DNA of 41,212 nucleotides from an uncultured Roseburia sp. (GTDB taxonomy: Bacteria > Bacillota > Clostridia > Lachnospirales > Lachnospiraceae), in NCBI GenBank assembly GCA_900550935.1, contig URUD01000024.1, positions 1-41,212 on the forward strand, in the 5' to 3' direction. Shown in pieces: positions 1 to 7,235 of this stretch. A program made the position numbers and the translations under genes. The notes under the pieces were generated by a model that searched no databases, was not told where the DNA came from, and was given only the letters and a program-made list of their open reading frames with translations. Every line of letters begins with the position of its first letter. Position 1 is the stretch's first letter.

Positions 1-102
1 GCGAAGGATGCGGTCCTTGTGGATTCCTCAGAGCTTACGATTGATGAGACCGTGGAGAAGATCCTTTCTGTATATCACACAAAAGTATCAGAAGAGGAAT
101 GA
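1..102 (+). CDS. cmk: Cytidylate kinase, C-terminal end (partial)
   Basis: An open frame enters from the left edge and stops at TGA 100-102, giving 33 residues that begin AKDAVLVDSSELTIDETVEK. This resembles the last helix region of CMP kinase, where a KDA-x-x-x-D-[ST]-S segment precedes a final helix. CMP kinase phosphorylates CMP/dCMP in the cytoplasm. The position directly before ispH and rpsA supports the call, because cmk-ispH-rpsA is a common order in Clostridia. Only the tail is visible, so the catalytic residues cannot be checked. Confidence 0.7.
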   Translation, partial: AKDAVLVDSSELTIDETVEKILSVYHTKVSEEE

Positions 103-107
103 GGAGT

Positions 108-959
108 ATGAAGGTAAAAGTAGCCAAAACTGCCGGATTCTGCTTTGGGGTCAAACGTGCGGTCGATAAAGTCTATCAGCTGATCGAAGAAGGAGTTTCT
201 CCGATCTATACTCTGGGCCCGATCATCCACAATGAAGAAGTAGTCAAAGATATGGAAAAAAGAGGTGTCCGTGTCATTAGAAGTGAAGAGGATCTTGCTG
301 CACTGAAAGAAGGAACCGTTATTATCCGTTCCCACGGTGTAGAAAAAAGAGTTTACGAGGAACTTGAAAAAAAAGGAATCCATATTGTTGATGCAACCTG
401 CCCGTTTGTCAAGAAAATCCATAAGATCGTAGAAAAGCACAGTGAACAGGGGGATCGTATCATTATCATCGGGAATCCCGATCACCCGGAAGTCCAGGGA
501 ATCCGGGGATGGGCAAAATCCCCGGTCAGCGTGATCCGAAACGTAGAAGAAGCAGAAAGTTTTTCCTGCCCTGCAGACCAGAAAATATGCATTGTGGCAC
601 AAACGACATTTAATTACAATAAATTTAAAGAATTAGTTGAAATTATTGAAAAAAAGAGTTATGATGTAAGTGTTTTAAATACAATCTGTAATGCTACAAA
701 GGAGCGTCAGACTGAAGCCCGGAGCATAGCAGAGACGGTGGATGCTATGATCGTTATTGGTGACAAACATAGTTCCAATACCCAGAAGTTATTTGAAATA
801 TGCAGAAAAGCATGTAACAATACGTACTATATACAGACACTTGGCGATTTGGATTTGAATCAATTAGGGTCAGTGGAAACAGTAGGTATTACAGCAGGGG
901 CATCCACGCCCAATAAAATAATTGAGGAGGTTCAAAATAATGTCAGAATTAACTTTTGA
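108..959 (+). CDS. ispH: 4-hydroxy-3-methylbut-2-enyl diphosphate reductase
   Basis: IspH catalyses the last step of the MEP isoprenoid pathway, reducing HMBPP to IPP and DMAPP with a [4Fe-4S] cluster in the cytoplasm. The 283-residue protein starts MKVKVAKTAGFCFGVKRAV. The three expected cluster cysteines are visible at about C12 (GFCFGV), C98 (DATCPF) and C194 (NTICNAT), with conserved histidines in the IIHN and RSHG segments. An in-frame ATG at 99 gives three extra residues, but ATG 108 has GAGGAA at 94-99 at good spacing and matches the family N-terminus. The gene begins five bases after the cmk stop, and its last 20 bases overlap rpsA in another frame. In several Clostridia these two proteins are fused; here they are separate. 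Confidence 0.96.
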   Translation: MKVKVAKTAGFCFGVKRAVDKVYQLIEEGVSPIYTLGPIIHNEEVVKDMEKRGVRVIRSEEDLAALKEGTVIIRSHGVEKRVYEELEKKGIHIVDATCPFVKKIHKIVEKHSEQGDRIIIIGNPDHPEVQGIRGWAKSPVSVIRNVEEAESFSCPADQKICIVAQTTFNYNKFKELVEIIEKKSYDVSVLNTICNATKERQTEARSIAETVDAMIVIGDKHSSNTQKLFEICRKACNNTYYIQTLGDLDLNQLGSVETVGITAGASTPNKIIEEVQNNVRINF

Positions 960-2031
960 ACAAATGTTGGAAGAATCTTTTAAAACAATAAGAAATGGAG
1001 AGGTAGTTGAAGGTACCGTTATCGATGTAAAACCTGACGAGATCGTTCTTAATATCGGTTACAAATCAGACGGAATCATTACTCGCAATGAGTACACAAA
1101 TGAATCTAACGTTGACCTGACCACTATGGTATCTGTAGGCGATACTATGGAAGCAAAAGTTTTAAAAGTAAACGACGGTGAGGGACAGGTGCTTCTTACT
1201 TACAAACGCCTTGCAGCAGAAAAAGGAAGCAAGAGATTAGAAGAAGCATTTGAAAACAAAGAAGTATTAACAGCAAAAGTAGCACAGGTATTAGATGGTG
1301 GTCTTTGTGTGATCGTAGATGAGACAAGAGTTTTCATCCCGGCAAGCCTTGTATCTGATACTTATGAGAAAGACTTAACAAAATATAAGGATCAGGAGAT
1401 CGAGTTCGTGATCAGCGAGTTCAATCCAAAACGCAGAAGAATCATCGGTGACAGAAAACAGTTGCTTGTTGAGAAAAAATTAGAGCAGCAGAAAGAACTG
1501 TTTGCTAAGATCAAAGTTGGCGATGTTATGGAAGGAACTGTTAAGAACGTAACAGACTTCGGTGCATTCATCGATTTAGGCGGAGCAGACGGATTACTTC
1601 ATATTTCAGAGATGTCCTGGGGCAGAGTTGAGAACCCGAAGAAAGTATTCAACGTTGGAGACAGCGTAAGAGTATTCATCAAAGACATCAACGAGACCAA
1701 GATCGCACTCAGCATGAAATTCCCGGCAGAGAACCCATGGAATGGTGCAGCTGAGAAATATGCAGTAGGCAATGTTGTAACAGGAAAAGTTGCAAGAATG
1801 ACAGACTTTGGTGCTTTTGTTGAGCTTGCACCTGGCGTAGATGCGTTACTTCATGTATCACAGATTTCCAAAGAGCATGTAGAGAAACCTTCTGACGTAT
1901 TAAAAGTTGGACAGGAGATCGAAGCAAAAATCGTTGATTTCAACGAAGATGATAAGAAGATCAGCTTATCTATGAAAGCATTACTTGCAGACGATGATGT
2001 TGCTGAGGATGCAGAGACAACAGAAGAATAA
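940..2031 (+). CDS. rpsA: 30S ribosomal protein S1-like RNA-binding protein
   Basis: The 363-residue protein carries four S1 (OB-fold) RNA-binding repeats, roughly residues 16-85, 100-170, 186-256 and 272-342. The third and fourth show the typical GTVKNVTDFGAFIDLGG and GKVARMTDFGAFVEL signatures. The C-terminus is acidic. Such proteins bind mRNA and help the 30S subunit or act in RNA turnover; Firmicute forms are shorter than the six-repeat E. coli S1. The start is ATG 940 with GAGGAGG at 924-930; the TTG at 922 lies before that site. It overlaps ispH by 20 bases, so translation is probably coupled. A strong terminator follows at 2044-2077. Confidence 0.92.
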   Translation: MSELTFEQMLEESFKTIRNGEVVEGTVIDVKPDEIVLNIGYKSDGIITRNEYTNESNVDLTTMVSVGDTMEAKVLKVNDGEGQVLLTYKRLAAEKGSKRLEEAFENKEVLTAKVAQVLDGGLCVIVDETRVFIPASLVSDTYEKDLTKYKDQEIEFVISEFNPKRRRIIGDRKQLLVEKKLEQQKELFAKIKVGDVMEGTVKNVTDFGAFIDLGGADGLLHISEMSWGRVENPKKVFNVGDSVRVFIKDINETKIALSMKFPAENPWNGAAEKYAVGNVVTGKVARMTDFGAFVELAPGVDALLHVSQISKEHVEKPSDVLKVGQEIEAKIVDFNEDDKKISLSMKALLADDDVAEDAETTEE

Positions 2032-2043
2032 AAATATTCCCAT

Positions 2044-2077
2044 AAAAATAGGTTTGCAGTTCTGTAAACCTATTTTT
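2044..2077 (+). terminator. Rho-independent terminator after rpsA
   Basis: A perfect 12-bp stem (AAAAATAGGTTT paired with AAACCTATTTTT) encloses a 10-base loop and ends in a U-rich run. It begins 12 bases after the rpsA stop and closes the cmk-ispH-rpsA unit. The A/T flanks make it potentially bidirectional. Confidence 0.9.
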
Positions 2078-2112
2078 ACCATAAGAAGGAATAATAATGC
2101 GAGGTGTTTGCT

Positions 2113-2895
2113 ATGTTAGAAACAGATAATTATGAAAAATTCAAAAAAGATGTTCTTAGCATTGCTAAAATTGATTTAAACTCCTATAAAGAAAAACAGA
2201 TGCGTCGTAGGATCAACACGTTGATCACAAAAAACAACATTAAGACTTATGATGAATATGTTACATTGATCAAAAAGGATAAAGAGAAATTTGAGCAGTT
2301 CATCAATTTTCTCACGATCAATGTTTCCGAGTTTTATCGGAATCCGGAGCAGTGGAAAATCTTAGAGGGAGAGGTGTTCCCGCAGTTGATCCAGAAATTC
2401 GGCAAGAATCTGAAGATCTGGAGTGCGGCATGTTCGACCGGAGATGAGCCGTATTCTCTTGTTATGGCATTGTCCAGACAGGTTCCACTTTCCAATATCA
2501 AAGTGATCGCAACAGACATCGACAAGCAGGTGCTTGATACAGCGCGGATGGGCTTATACAATGCAAAGAGTATTGCATCTGTTCCAGAGGATCTGAAGAA
2601 AAAATATTTCACACAGGTTGGAACATCTTATCAGATTTCAGACGAGATCAAAAAGAGAGTGGAATTTAAAGAACACGATCTGTTAAAAGATCCTTATCCA
2701 AGTGGCTGCAATCTGATTGTATGCCGTAACGTTGTCATCTACTTTACGGAAGAGGCAAAGGATGAGATCTATCAGAAATTCCAGAAGTCTCTGACAACAG
2801 GCGGTGTGCTGTTTATCGGCAGTACGGAGCAGATTATGAATTACAAAGAGATTGGATTCAACAGAAATAAATCATTCTTTTTTGAAAAAGCATAG
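2113..2895 (+). CDS. cheR: Chemotaxis protein-glutamate O-methyltransferase CheR
   Basis: CheR uses S-adenosylmethionine to methylate glutamates on chemoreceptors for adaptation. The 260-residue protein has the helical N-terminal domain (about residues 1-75), the LTINVSEFYRNPEQW segment (67-81), the SAM-binding motif IWSAACSTGDEPYSL (about 102-116) and LIVCRNVVIYF later in the fold. It lacks a C-terminal TPR domain. The start is ATG 2113, preceded by GAGGTG at 2101-2106; a GTG at 2104 lies inside that site. No other chemotaxis gene is in the window. A weak candidate promoter (TTGCAG 2054, TACCAT 2077) overlaps the preceding terminator, so read-through or this promoter may drive it. Confidence 0.93.
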   Translation: MLETDNYEKFKKDVLSIAKIDLNSYKEKQMRRRINTLITKNNIKTYDEYVTLIKKDKEKFEQFINFLTINVSEFYRNPEQWKILEGEVFPQLIQKFGKNLKIWSAACSTGDEPYSLVMALSRQVPLSNIKVIATDIDKQVLDTARMGLYNAKSIASVPEDLKKKYFTQVGTSYQISDEIKKRVEFKEHDLLKDPYPSGCNLIVCRNVVIYFTEEAKDEIYQKFQKSLTTGGVLFIGSTEQIMNYKEIGFNRNKSFFFEKA

Positions 2896-2901
2896 TGAGC
2901 G

Positions 2902-2942
2902 AAAAAGCATCTCTTTCGGGACAAGCGAAAGGGATGCTTTTT
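2902..2942. terminator. Bidirectional terminator between cheR and the YprB-like gene
   Basis: A 17-bp stem runs from 2902-2918 to 2926-2942 (AAAAAGCATCTCTTTCG against CGAAAGGGATGCTTTTT, one G-U wobble) with a 7-base loop. A-rich and T-rich flanks give a U tract on both strands. It lies between two convergent genes and probably ends both. Confidence 0.88.
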
Positions 2943-2951
2943 TATACTTTT

Positions 2952-4043
2952 TTACATCAGATAAGAAAACACATGTAACAGATATTCTTTTTGCATTTCT
3001 TTTGAAGCAACAAATTCTTCCGACAGTTCAAAATAACTCTTTTTATCCCGATACATGGCACGGAAAGCAGGAGAGAGGACAGCACCATACTGTGGCAGAA
3101 AAATGGCATTCTTTCTGGTGTAGCAGGTCGAGGCAGTCGCTTTCTTTTTGTGTTCTTTGGCAATGCCTCCAGCAAGAGATTTTGGCACGGCATAATCTTC
3201 ATCTGGAAGATAAAAATAGTTCTTGTAATCGGAGAAGAAGAATTTGAGTTCTCCGGTATAAAGACGTACCACAAGTTTGCTTTCATATCCCGATGCCATC
3301 AGGTAAAAATCCTCTTTTTTACAGGAGACCGGGGCGGGAAGATGATGCAGATTTTTTAATTCAAAGATCAGTTCTTTTTCAGTCGCTCCCTCATAAGAAG
3401 TAAATTCGTTGGCATAGAGGGAAGTGATCTCAAAATCCCCTCCTAACAGATGCGGATAGGAAAGAACGGTAAGAAGCTGTGGCATATCAAGGACATCCTC
3501 GTAATTGTGCTGCCTTAAAAGGGCAAGATCCCGCTCAGAAGCAGTCCTGACATAGCGATGGTAGACTTCGATCAGTTCGCCACCGTTGTAAATATCTTCC
3601 CGTTCCATTCCCAAAAACTGCTCAATCGATTTCTGCTTTAAGTTTGGCAGATGCAGGAGAGATTTCATTTTGGTTACCTGTTTATAGATATCCAGAAATT
3701 CGTGGGAGGAAAACGGCTCTTTGATACCGTAGGTCTCACATTTGGACTTTAAGTAGGGAATATCAAATCCGATCCCATTAAAGGAAATGATCGTCTGGTA
3801 TTGCTCCAACAGGGAAAAGAAAGAAAGGAGAACGTCCTGTTCTTCCGATGGAGCATCCGCAAAAAACTGATCGATCACAAGGATCTGTCCTTTTCTTACG
3901 GCACATCCAATGAGATACAGGCTCGTCCTTGTGGGAGAGAAACCGGTGGTTTCGATATCAAAAAAGATGGCATCCGGTGTAAATGTGGAATCAATCATTG
4001 GATTTGAAAAGTCATAAGATAATGTTTCCTGCCAGTGCTGCAT
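2952..4043 (-). CDS. Ribonuclease H-like (YprB-type) exonuclease domain protein
   Basis: The 363-residue protein has a DEDD-type 3'-5' exonuclease fold in its first half. FFDIETTG carries the DxE metal ligands (about D29 and E31), FNGIGFDIPYL supplies the second acidic motif, and RQHNYEDVLDM supplies the terminal His/Asp motif. The second half (about residues 200-363) has no recognised motif. This matches the YprB/RNase_H_2 family of Bacillus and Clostridia, whose substrate is not established. The start at 4043 has AGGAG nine bases upstream. A TATAAT at 4073-4078 lies about 30 bases upstream. It is convergent with cheR and divergent from the rnf operon. Confidence 0.8.
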   Translation of the reverse strand: MQHWQETLSYDFSNPMIDSTFTPDAIFFDIETTGFSPTRTSLYLIGCAVRKGQILVIDQFFADAPSEEQDVLLSFFSLLEQYQTIISFNGIGFDIPYLKSKCETYGIKEPFSSHEFLDIYKQVTKMKSLLHLPNLKQKSIEQFLGMEREDIYNGGELIEVYHRYVRTASERDLALLRQHNYEDVLDMPQLLTVLSYPHLLGGDFEITSLYANEFTSYEGATEKELIFELKNLHHLPAPVSCKKEDFYLMASGYESKLVVRLYTGELKFFFSDYKNYFYLPDEDYAVPKSLAGGIAKEHKKKATASTCYTRKNAIFLPQYGAVLSPAFRAMYRDKKSYFELSEEFVASKEMQKEYLLHVFSYLM

Positions 4044-4072
4044 AAATCGGATCTCCTTTCGTTGCTTTTCCC

Positions 4073-4078
4073 ATTATA
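4073..4078 (-). promoter_or_regulatory. Candidate -10 box for the YprB-like gene
   Basis: On the minus strand the sequence reads TAGTATAATGGG, with a perfect TATAAT at 4078-4073. No convincing -35 is present at 16-18 bases (best TGATTT). The predicted start would leave a leader of roughly 25 bases containing the AAGGAG site. Confidence 0.4.
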
Positions 4079-4151
4079 CTATCTTTTTTGTTAAAAATCA
4101 CGAAAAGAATTTGAGAATAAAAGTGCAACAAAAAAAGTAAAATGTATGAAA

Positions 4152-4169
4152 TTGTGAAGGATTTAACAA
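4152..4169. promoter_or_regulatory. Candidate Rex (NADH/NAD+-sensing repressor) operator
   Basis: The 18-base site is TTGTGAAGGATTTAACAA. The left arm matches the TTGTGAA form and the right arm the TTAACAA form of known Rex operators (TTGTGAA-n4-TTCACAA and TTGTTAA-n4-TTAACAA), with the required 4-base spacer. It lies about 50 bases upstream of the rnf -10 box and 108 bases upstream of the divergent YprB-like gene. Rex controls fermentative and energy genes in many Firmicutes, so rnf is a sensible target. No rex gene is in the window. Confidence 0.65.
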
Positions 4170-4185
4170 AACGTATTGAAAAAAA

Positions 4186-4210
4186 AACAATATTATTGTT
4201 CAAATTGAAT
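4186..4210. repeat. Two short inverted repeats across the rnf -35 region
   Basis: AACAATATTATTGTT (4186-4200) is a perfect 15-base palindrome with one central base. TTCAAATTGAA (4200-4210) is a perfect 11-base palindrome sharing its edge. Both overlap or abut the proposed -35 hexamer, so they could be operator sites. No known regulator is assigned; the sequence is AT-rich and chance is possible. Confidence 0.4.
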
Positions 4211-4226
4211 ACAAATATGATATAAT
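4196..4226 (+). promoter_or_regulatory. Candidate rnf operon promoter
   Basis: TATAAT at 4221-4226 is preceded by TGA, making an extended -10. The best -35 is TTGTTC at 4196-4201, with a longish 19-base spacer. Predicted initiation near 4233 leaves a leader of about 60 bases before the rnfC ATG at 4296. Confidence 0.55.
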
Positions 4227-4295
4227 TTAGAAGATGAGTGTTCTATGACTTCTGCATGGAATACAATACAAAAAAGAGAAAGTGGGGCACGAAAA

Positions 4296-5618
4296 ATGGG
4301 TTTAAAAACATTTAAAGGCGGCGTCCATCCTTATGAAGGAAAGGAATTAGCAAAAGATGAGCCAATCGTAGAAGTTTTACCCAAGGGTGATCTGGTCTAT
4401 CCGTTATCACAGCATATCGGAGCACCGGCAAGTCCAATAGTAGCAGTTGGCGATCACGTGTTGAAGGGACAGAAAATCGCAGAAGCGGGCGGTTTTGTGT
4501 CATCTCCGATCTACGCATCGGTATCTGGTACTGTGAAGGCTATTGAGCCGCGCCGCGTAGCAGTTGGCGACATGGTAAACTCTATCGTCATCGAAAATGA
4601 TGGAGCATTTGAGGAGGTGGCTTATACACCTTGTGAGGATGTGACAGCTCTTTCAAACGAAGAGATTATCAACAAAGTCAAAGAAGCAGGCGTAGTTGGT
4701 ATGGGTGGTGCAGGTTTCCCAACACATGTAAAACTTTCACCAAAAGAACCGGAAAAGATTGAGTATATCATCGCAAACTGTGCGGAGTGTGAGCCGTACC
4801 TGACGGCAGATTACCGCAGAATGTTAGAAAATCCGGAAGAGCTGATCGCAGGTATGAAGATCATCTTACAGCTTTTCGGAAAAGCCAAAGGTATTTTTGG
4901 TATTGAAAATAACAAACCGGATTGTATCGCAAAGTTACAGGAACTGGTAAAAGACGAGCCAAGACTTGAGGTTTGTCCGTTACAGACCAAGTATCCACAG
5001 GGTGGAGAGCGTCAGCTCATCTACGCGGTAACCGGCAGAGCAATCAATTCCAAGATGCTTCCGGCAGATGCTGGGTGTATCGTAGACAACGTTGAGACGA
5101 TCATTTCCATTTACAATGCAGTAAAACTTGGAAAACCTGTTATGCAGCGTGTATCTACCATAACCGGTGATGCAGTGGTAAAACCAGGCAACTTCCTTTA
5201 CAGCATTGGAACGAATTATGCCGAGTTAGTAGATGCGGCAGGTGGATTTAAAGAGCAGCCGGAGAAGATCATTTCCGGTGGACCTATGATGGGATTTTCT
5301 ATGTTTAGTCTGGACATCCCAACCACCAAGACATCATCTTCCCTGCTTTGTCTGACCAAAGACGAGGTTGCAGCGGTAGAACCAAGTCCATGTATCAACT
5401 GTGGACGTTGTGTGGAAGCATGTCCAGAGCAGCTGATCCCGTCAAGACTTGCCAAGTTTGCAGATCACGGACTTTCCGCTGAGTTTGAAAAATGGAACGG
5501 TCTTGAGTGCGTAGAGTGTGGAAGCTGCAGCTTCGCATGCCCGGCAAAGAGACAGCTTGCCCAGTCGATCAAGACGATGAAAAAGCAGGTTCTTGCTGCT
5601 AAGAGAGCAAAAAAATAA
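4296..5618 (+). CDS. rnfC: Ion-translocating Rnf complex subunit C
   Basis: RnfC is the peripheral cytoplasmic subunit that exchanges electrons with NAD(H) in the ferredoxin:NAD+ oxidoreductase. The 440-residue protein starts MGLKTFKGGVHPYEGKEL, the usual family N-terminus. It has a nucleotide/FMN-binding Gly-rich segment (GVVGMGGAGFPTHVKL), an SLBB-like region, and two C-terminal [4Fe-4S] ferredoxin motifs: C366/C369/C372/C376 and C405/C408/C411/C415. An in-frame ATG at 4245 would add 17 residues, but these have no family counterpart and no ribosome binding site. The site before ATG 4296 (GTGGGG) is also weak. It is first in rnfCDGEAB. Confidence 0.96.
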   Translation: MGLKTFKGGVHPYEGKELAKDEPIVEVLPKGDLVYPLSQHIGAPASPIVAVGDHVLKGQKIAEAGGFVSSPIYASVSGTVKAIEPRRVAVGDMVNSIVIENDGAFEEVAYTPCEDVTALSNEEIINKVKEAGVVGMGGAGFPTHVKLSPKEPEKIEYIIANCAECEPYLTADYRRMLENPEELIAGMKIILQLFGKAKGIFGIENNKPDCIAKLQELVKDEPRLEVCPLQTKYPQGGERQLIYAVTGRAINSKMLPADAGCIVDNVETIISIYNAVKLGKPVMQRVSTITGDAVVKPGNFLYSIGTNYAELVDAAGGFKEQPEKIISGGPMMGFSMFSLDIPTTKTSSSLLCLTKDEVAAVEPSPCINCGRCVEACPEQLIPSRLAKFADHGLSAEFEKWNGLECVECGSCSFACPAKRQLAQSIKTMKKQVLAAKRAKK

Positions 5619-5650
5619 TATAAACAATAAGAAGAGAGAGGTGGATTCCT

Positions 5651-6622
5651 GTGAGTGAGTTATATCATGTTTCATCATCACCACATGTTCGTTCCAAAGA
5701 TACCACGAGCAGAATAATGCTGTATGTCATTATTGCATTGCTGCCGACCAGCTTATTTGGTATCTACAATTTTGGATACAGGGCACTGATTTTAATTTTA
5801 GTAACAATTGCCAGTTGTGTGGCTTCCGAGTGGATTTTTAACAAAATCGTACATAAGAAAGACACCATAACAGATTTAAGTGCGGTTGTAACCGGTTTAT
5901 TACTGGCATTAAACCTTCCGCCAACACTTCCATGGTGGGAAGCAGTGATTGGCGGAGTATTTGCCATTGTCGTTGTAAAATGTATGTTCGGTGGTCTGGG
6001 TCAGAACTTTATGAACCCTGCACTTGGTGCAAGATGTTTCCTTCTGATCGCATTTGCAGCCGACATGACCAAATTTACAGATGATATGTCAAAATATATT
6101 GCAGATGGTTATACAAGTGCAACACCACTTGCAACACTTCGCAACGGTGGAGCAGTCAACACCATGGATATGCTGATCGGACGTACCGGAGGTACTATCG
6201 GTGAGACATCTGCGATCTTTATTTTACTTGGTGCGATCTTCTTAATCCTTATGGGAGTGATCGACCTGAGAATACCGGCATCTTACATTGTAACATTTGT
6301 GATCTTCATGCTGTTATTCAGCGGTCATGGATTTGACTGGAACTACATTACCGCACAGCTTTGCGGCGGTGGATTGATGCTGGGTGCATTCTTTATGGCA
6401 ACCGACTATGTAACATCACCGATCACGCCACGCGGACAGATCATCTTTGGTATCTGCTGTGGTATCTTAACCGGATTGTTCCGTTGCTTTGGTGCAAATG
6501 CAGAGGGTGTTTCCTTTGCAATCATCTTAAGCAATATCCTGGTGCCAATGATTGAAAAATATACGGTACCAACAGCCTTTGGTGTTGTAAAAGAAAAAAA
6601 GACCAAGGAAGGGGGCAAATAA
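5651..6622 (+). CDS. rnfD: Rnf complex subunit D
   Basis: RnfD is a polytopic membrane subunit carrying covalently bound FMN. The 323-residue protein is strongly hydrophobic, with about eight to ten membrane segments. Conserved parts include NPALGARCFLLIAF (about 122-135) and the flavinylation segment YTSATPLATL, where Thr158 is the expected FMN-phosphoester acceptor. The canonical form is SGATP; here TSATP replaces the Gly-containing triplet. The start is GTG 5651, preceded by GAGAGGTGG. The gap to rnfC is 32 bases, and rnfG starts two bases after its stop. Confidence 0.95.
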   Translation: MSELYHVSSSPHVRSKDTTSRIMLYVIIALLPTSLFGIYNFGYRALILILVTIASCVASEWIFNKIVHKKDTITDLSAVVTGLLLALNLPPTLPWWEAVIGGVFAIVVVKCMFGGLGQNFMNPALGARCFLLIAFAADMTKFTDDMSKYIADGYTSATPLATLRNGGAVNTMDMLIGRTGGTIGETSAIFILLGAIFLILMGVIDLRIPASYIVTFVIFMLLFSGHGFDWNYITAQLCGGGLMLGAFFMATDYVTSPITPRGQIIFGICCGILTGLFRCFGANAEGVSFAIILSNILVPMIEKYTVPTAFGVVKEKKTKEGGK

Positions 6623-6623
6623 T

Positions 6624-7235
6624 ATGAACAAGAAAATCGTACATGACGCTTTGGTTTTATTTGCCTTTACCGTAGTACTTGGACTTTTACTTGGTGTGGT
6701 ATATGGAATTACCAAAGCACCGATCGACAATGTAAATTATGAGAAAACACAGAGCGCGTACAAACAGGTATTTGCAGATGCAGACAGCTTTGAAGCATAC
6801 GCTGATTTCGATGCAGATGCAGCGGCAGCTCTGATGACAGAAAATGGATATTCTGATGAGATCGAGGATGTTGAGCTTGCAAAAGACTCGTCCGGATCTG
6901 TACTTGGCTATGTCATTACCGTAACGGCAAAGGATGCCAGCCAGTCAACCATTACATTTTCCGTTGGAATCCAGAATGATGGAACCGTCAATGGATATTC
7001 CATCACATCGATTGCGGAGACACCTGGTCTTGGTATGAAGGCGCAGGAAGAGGATTTCTATGGACAGTTTGAAGGAAAGAACGTAGACCTGTTTGAAGTA
7101 GTAAAGGCAACTCCTTCTGCAGACAATCAGATCGAGGCAATTTCCGGATCTACCATTACCTCTAAAGCAATGGCAAATGGTGTGAATGCCTGCCTTGTTT
7201 ATTTCCGTAATGTATTAACGGGAGGTGCAAATTAA
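6624..7235 (+). CDS. rnfG: Rnf complex subunit G (FMN-binding)
   Basis: RnfG is anchored by one N-terminal helix (about residues 8-29) with an extracytoplasmic FMN_bind domain. The 203-residue protein shows AETPGLGMKAQ (131-141) and the flavinylation motif EAISGSTITS (171-180), with Thr177 the expected FMN attachment site. Compared with the usual D-x-x-[ST]-G-A-T pattern, Glu replaces Asp and Ser replaces Ala. ApbE encoded at 9523-10542 is the likely modifying enzyme. The start ATG 6624 has a GGAAGGGGG site; the stop overlaps the rnfE start by one base (TAATG). Confidence 0.94.
   Translation: MNKKIVHDALVLFAFTVVLGLLLGVVYGITKAPIDNVNYEKTQSAYKQVFADADSFEAYADFDADAAAALMTENGYSDEIEDVELAKDSSGSVLGYVITVTAKDASQSTITFSVGIQNDGTVNGYSITSIAETPGLGMKAQEEDFYGQFEGKNVDLFEVVKATPSADNQIEAISGSTITSKAMANGVNACLVYFRNVLTGGAN

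Noticed and set aside
75..602. 175-residue minus-strand open frame at the left edge
   Set aside because: It is antisense to ispH, whose cluster motifs are clear; the product is Phe/Asp-rich without recognisable domains.
2852..3247. 131-residue plus-strand open frame after cheR
   Set aside because: It overlaps the cheR end and the terminator and is antisense to the YprB-like gene, so it is a shadow frame.
4245..4295. Extended N-terminus or leader peptide for rnfC from ATG 4245
   Set aside because: It has no good ribosome binding site and no homologous N-terminal residues; RnfC normally starts with the KTFKGGVHP region.
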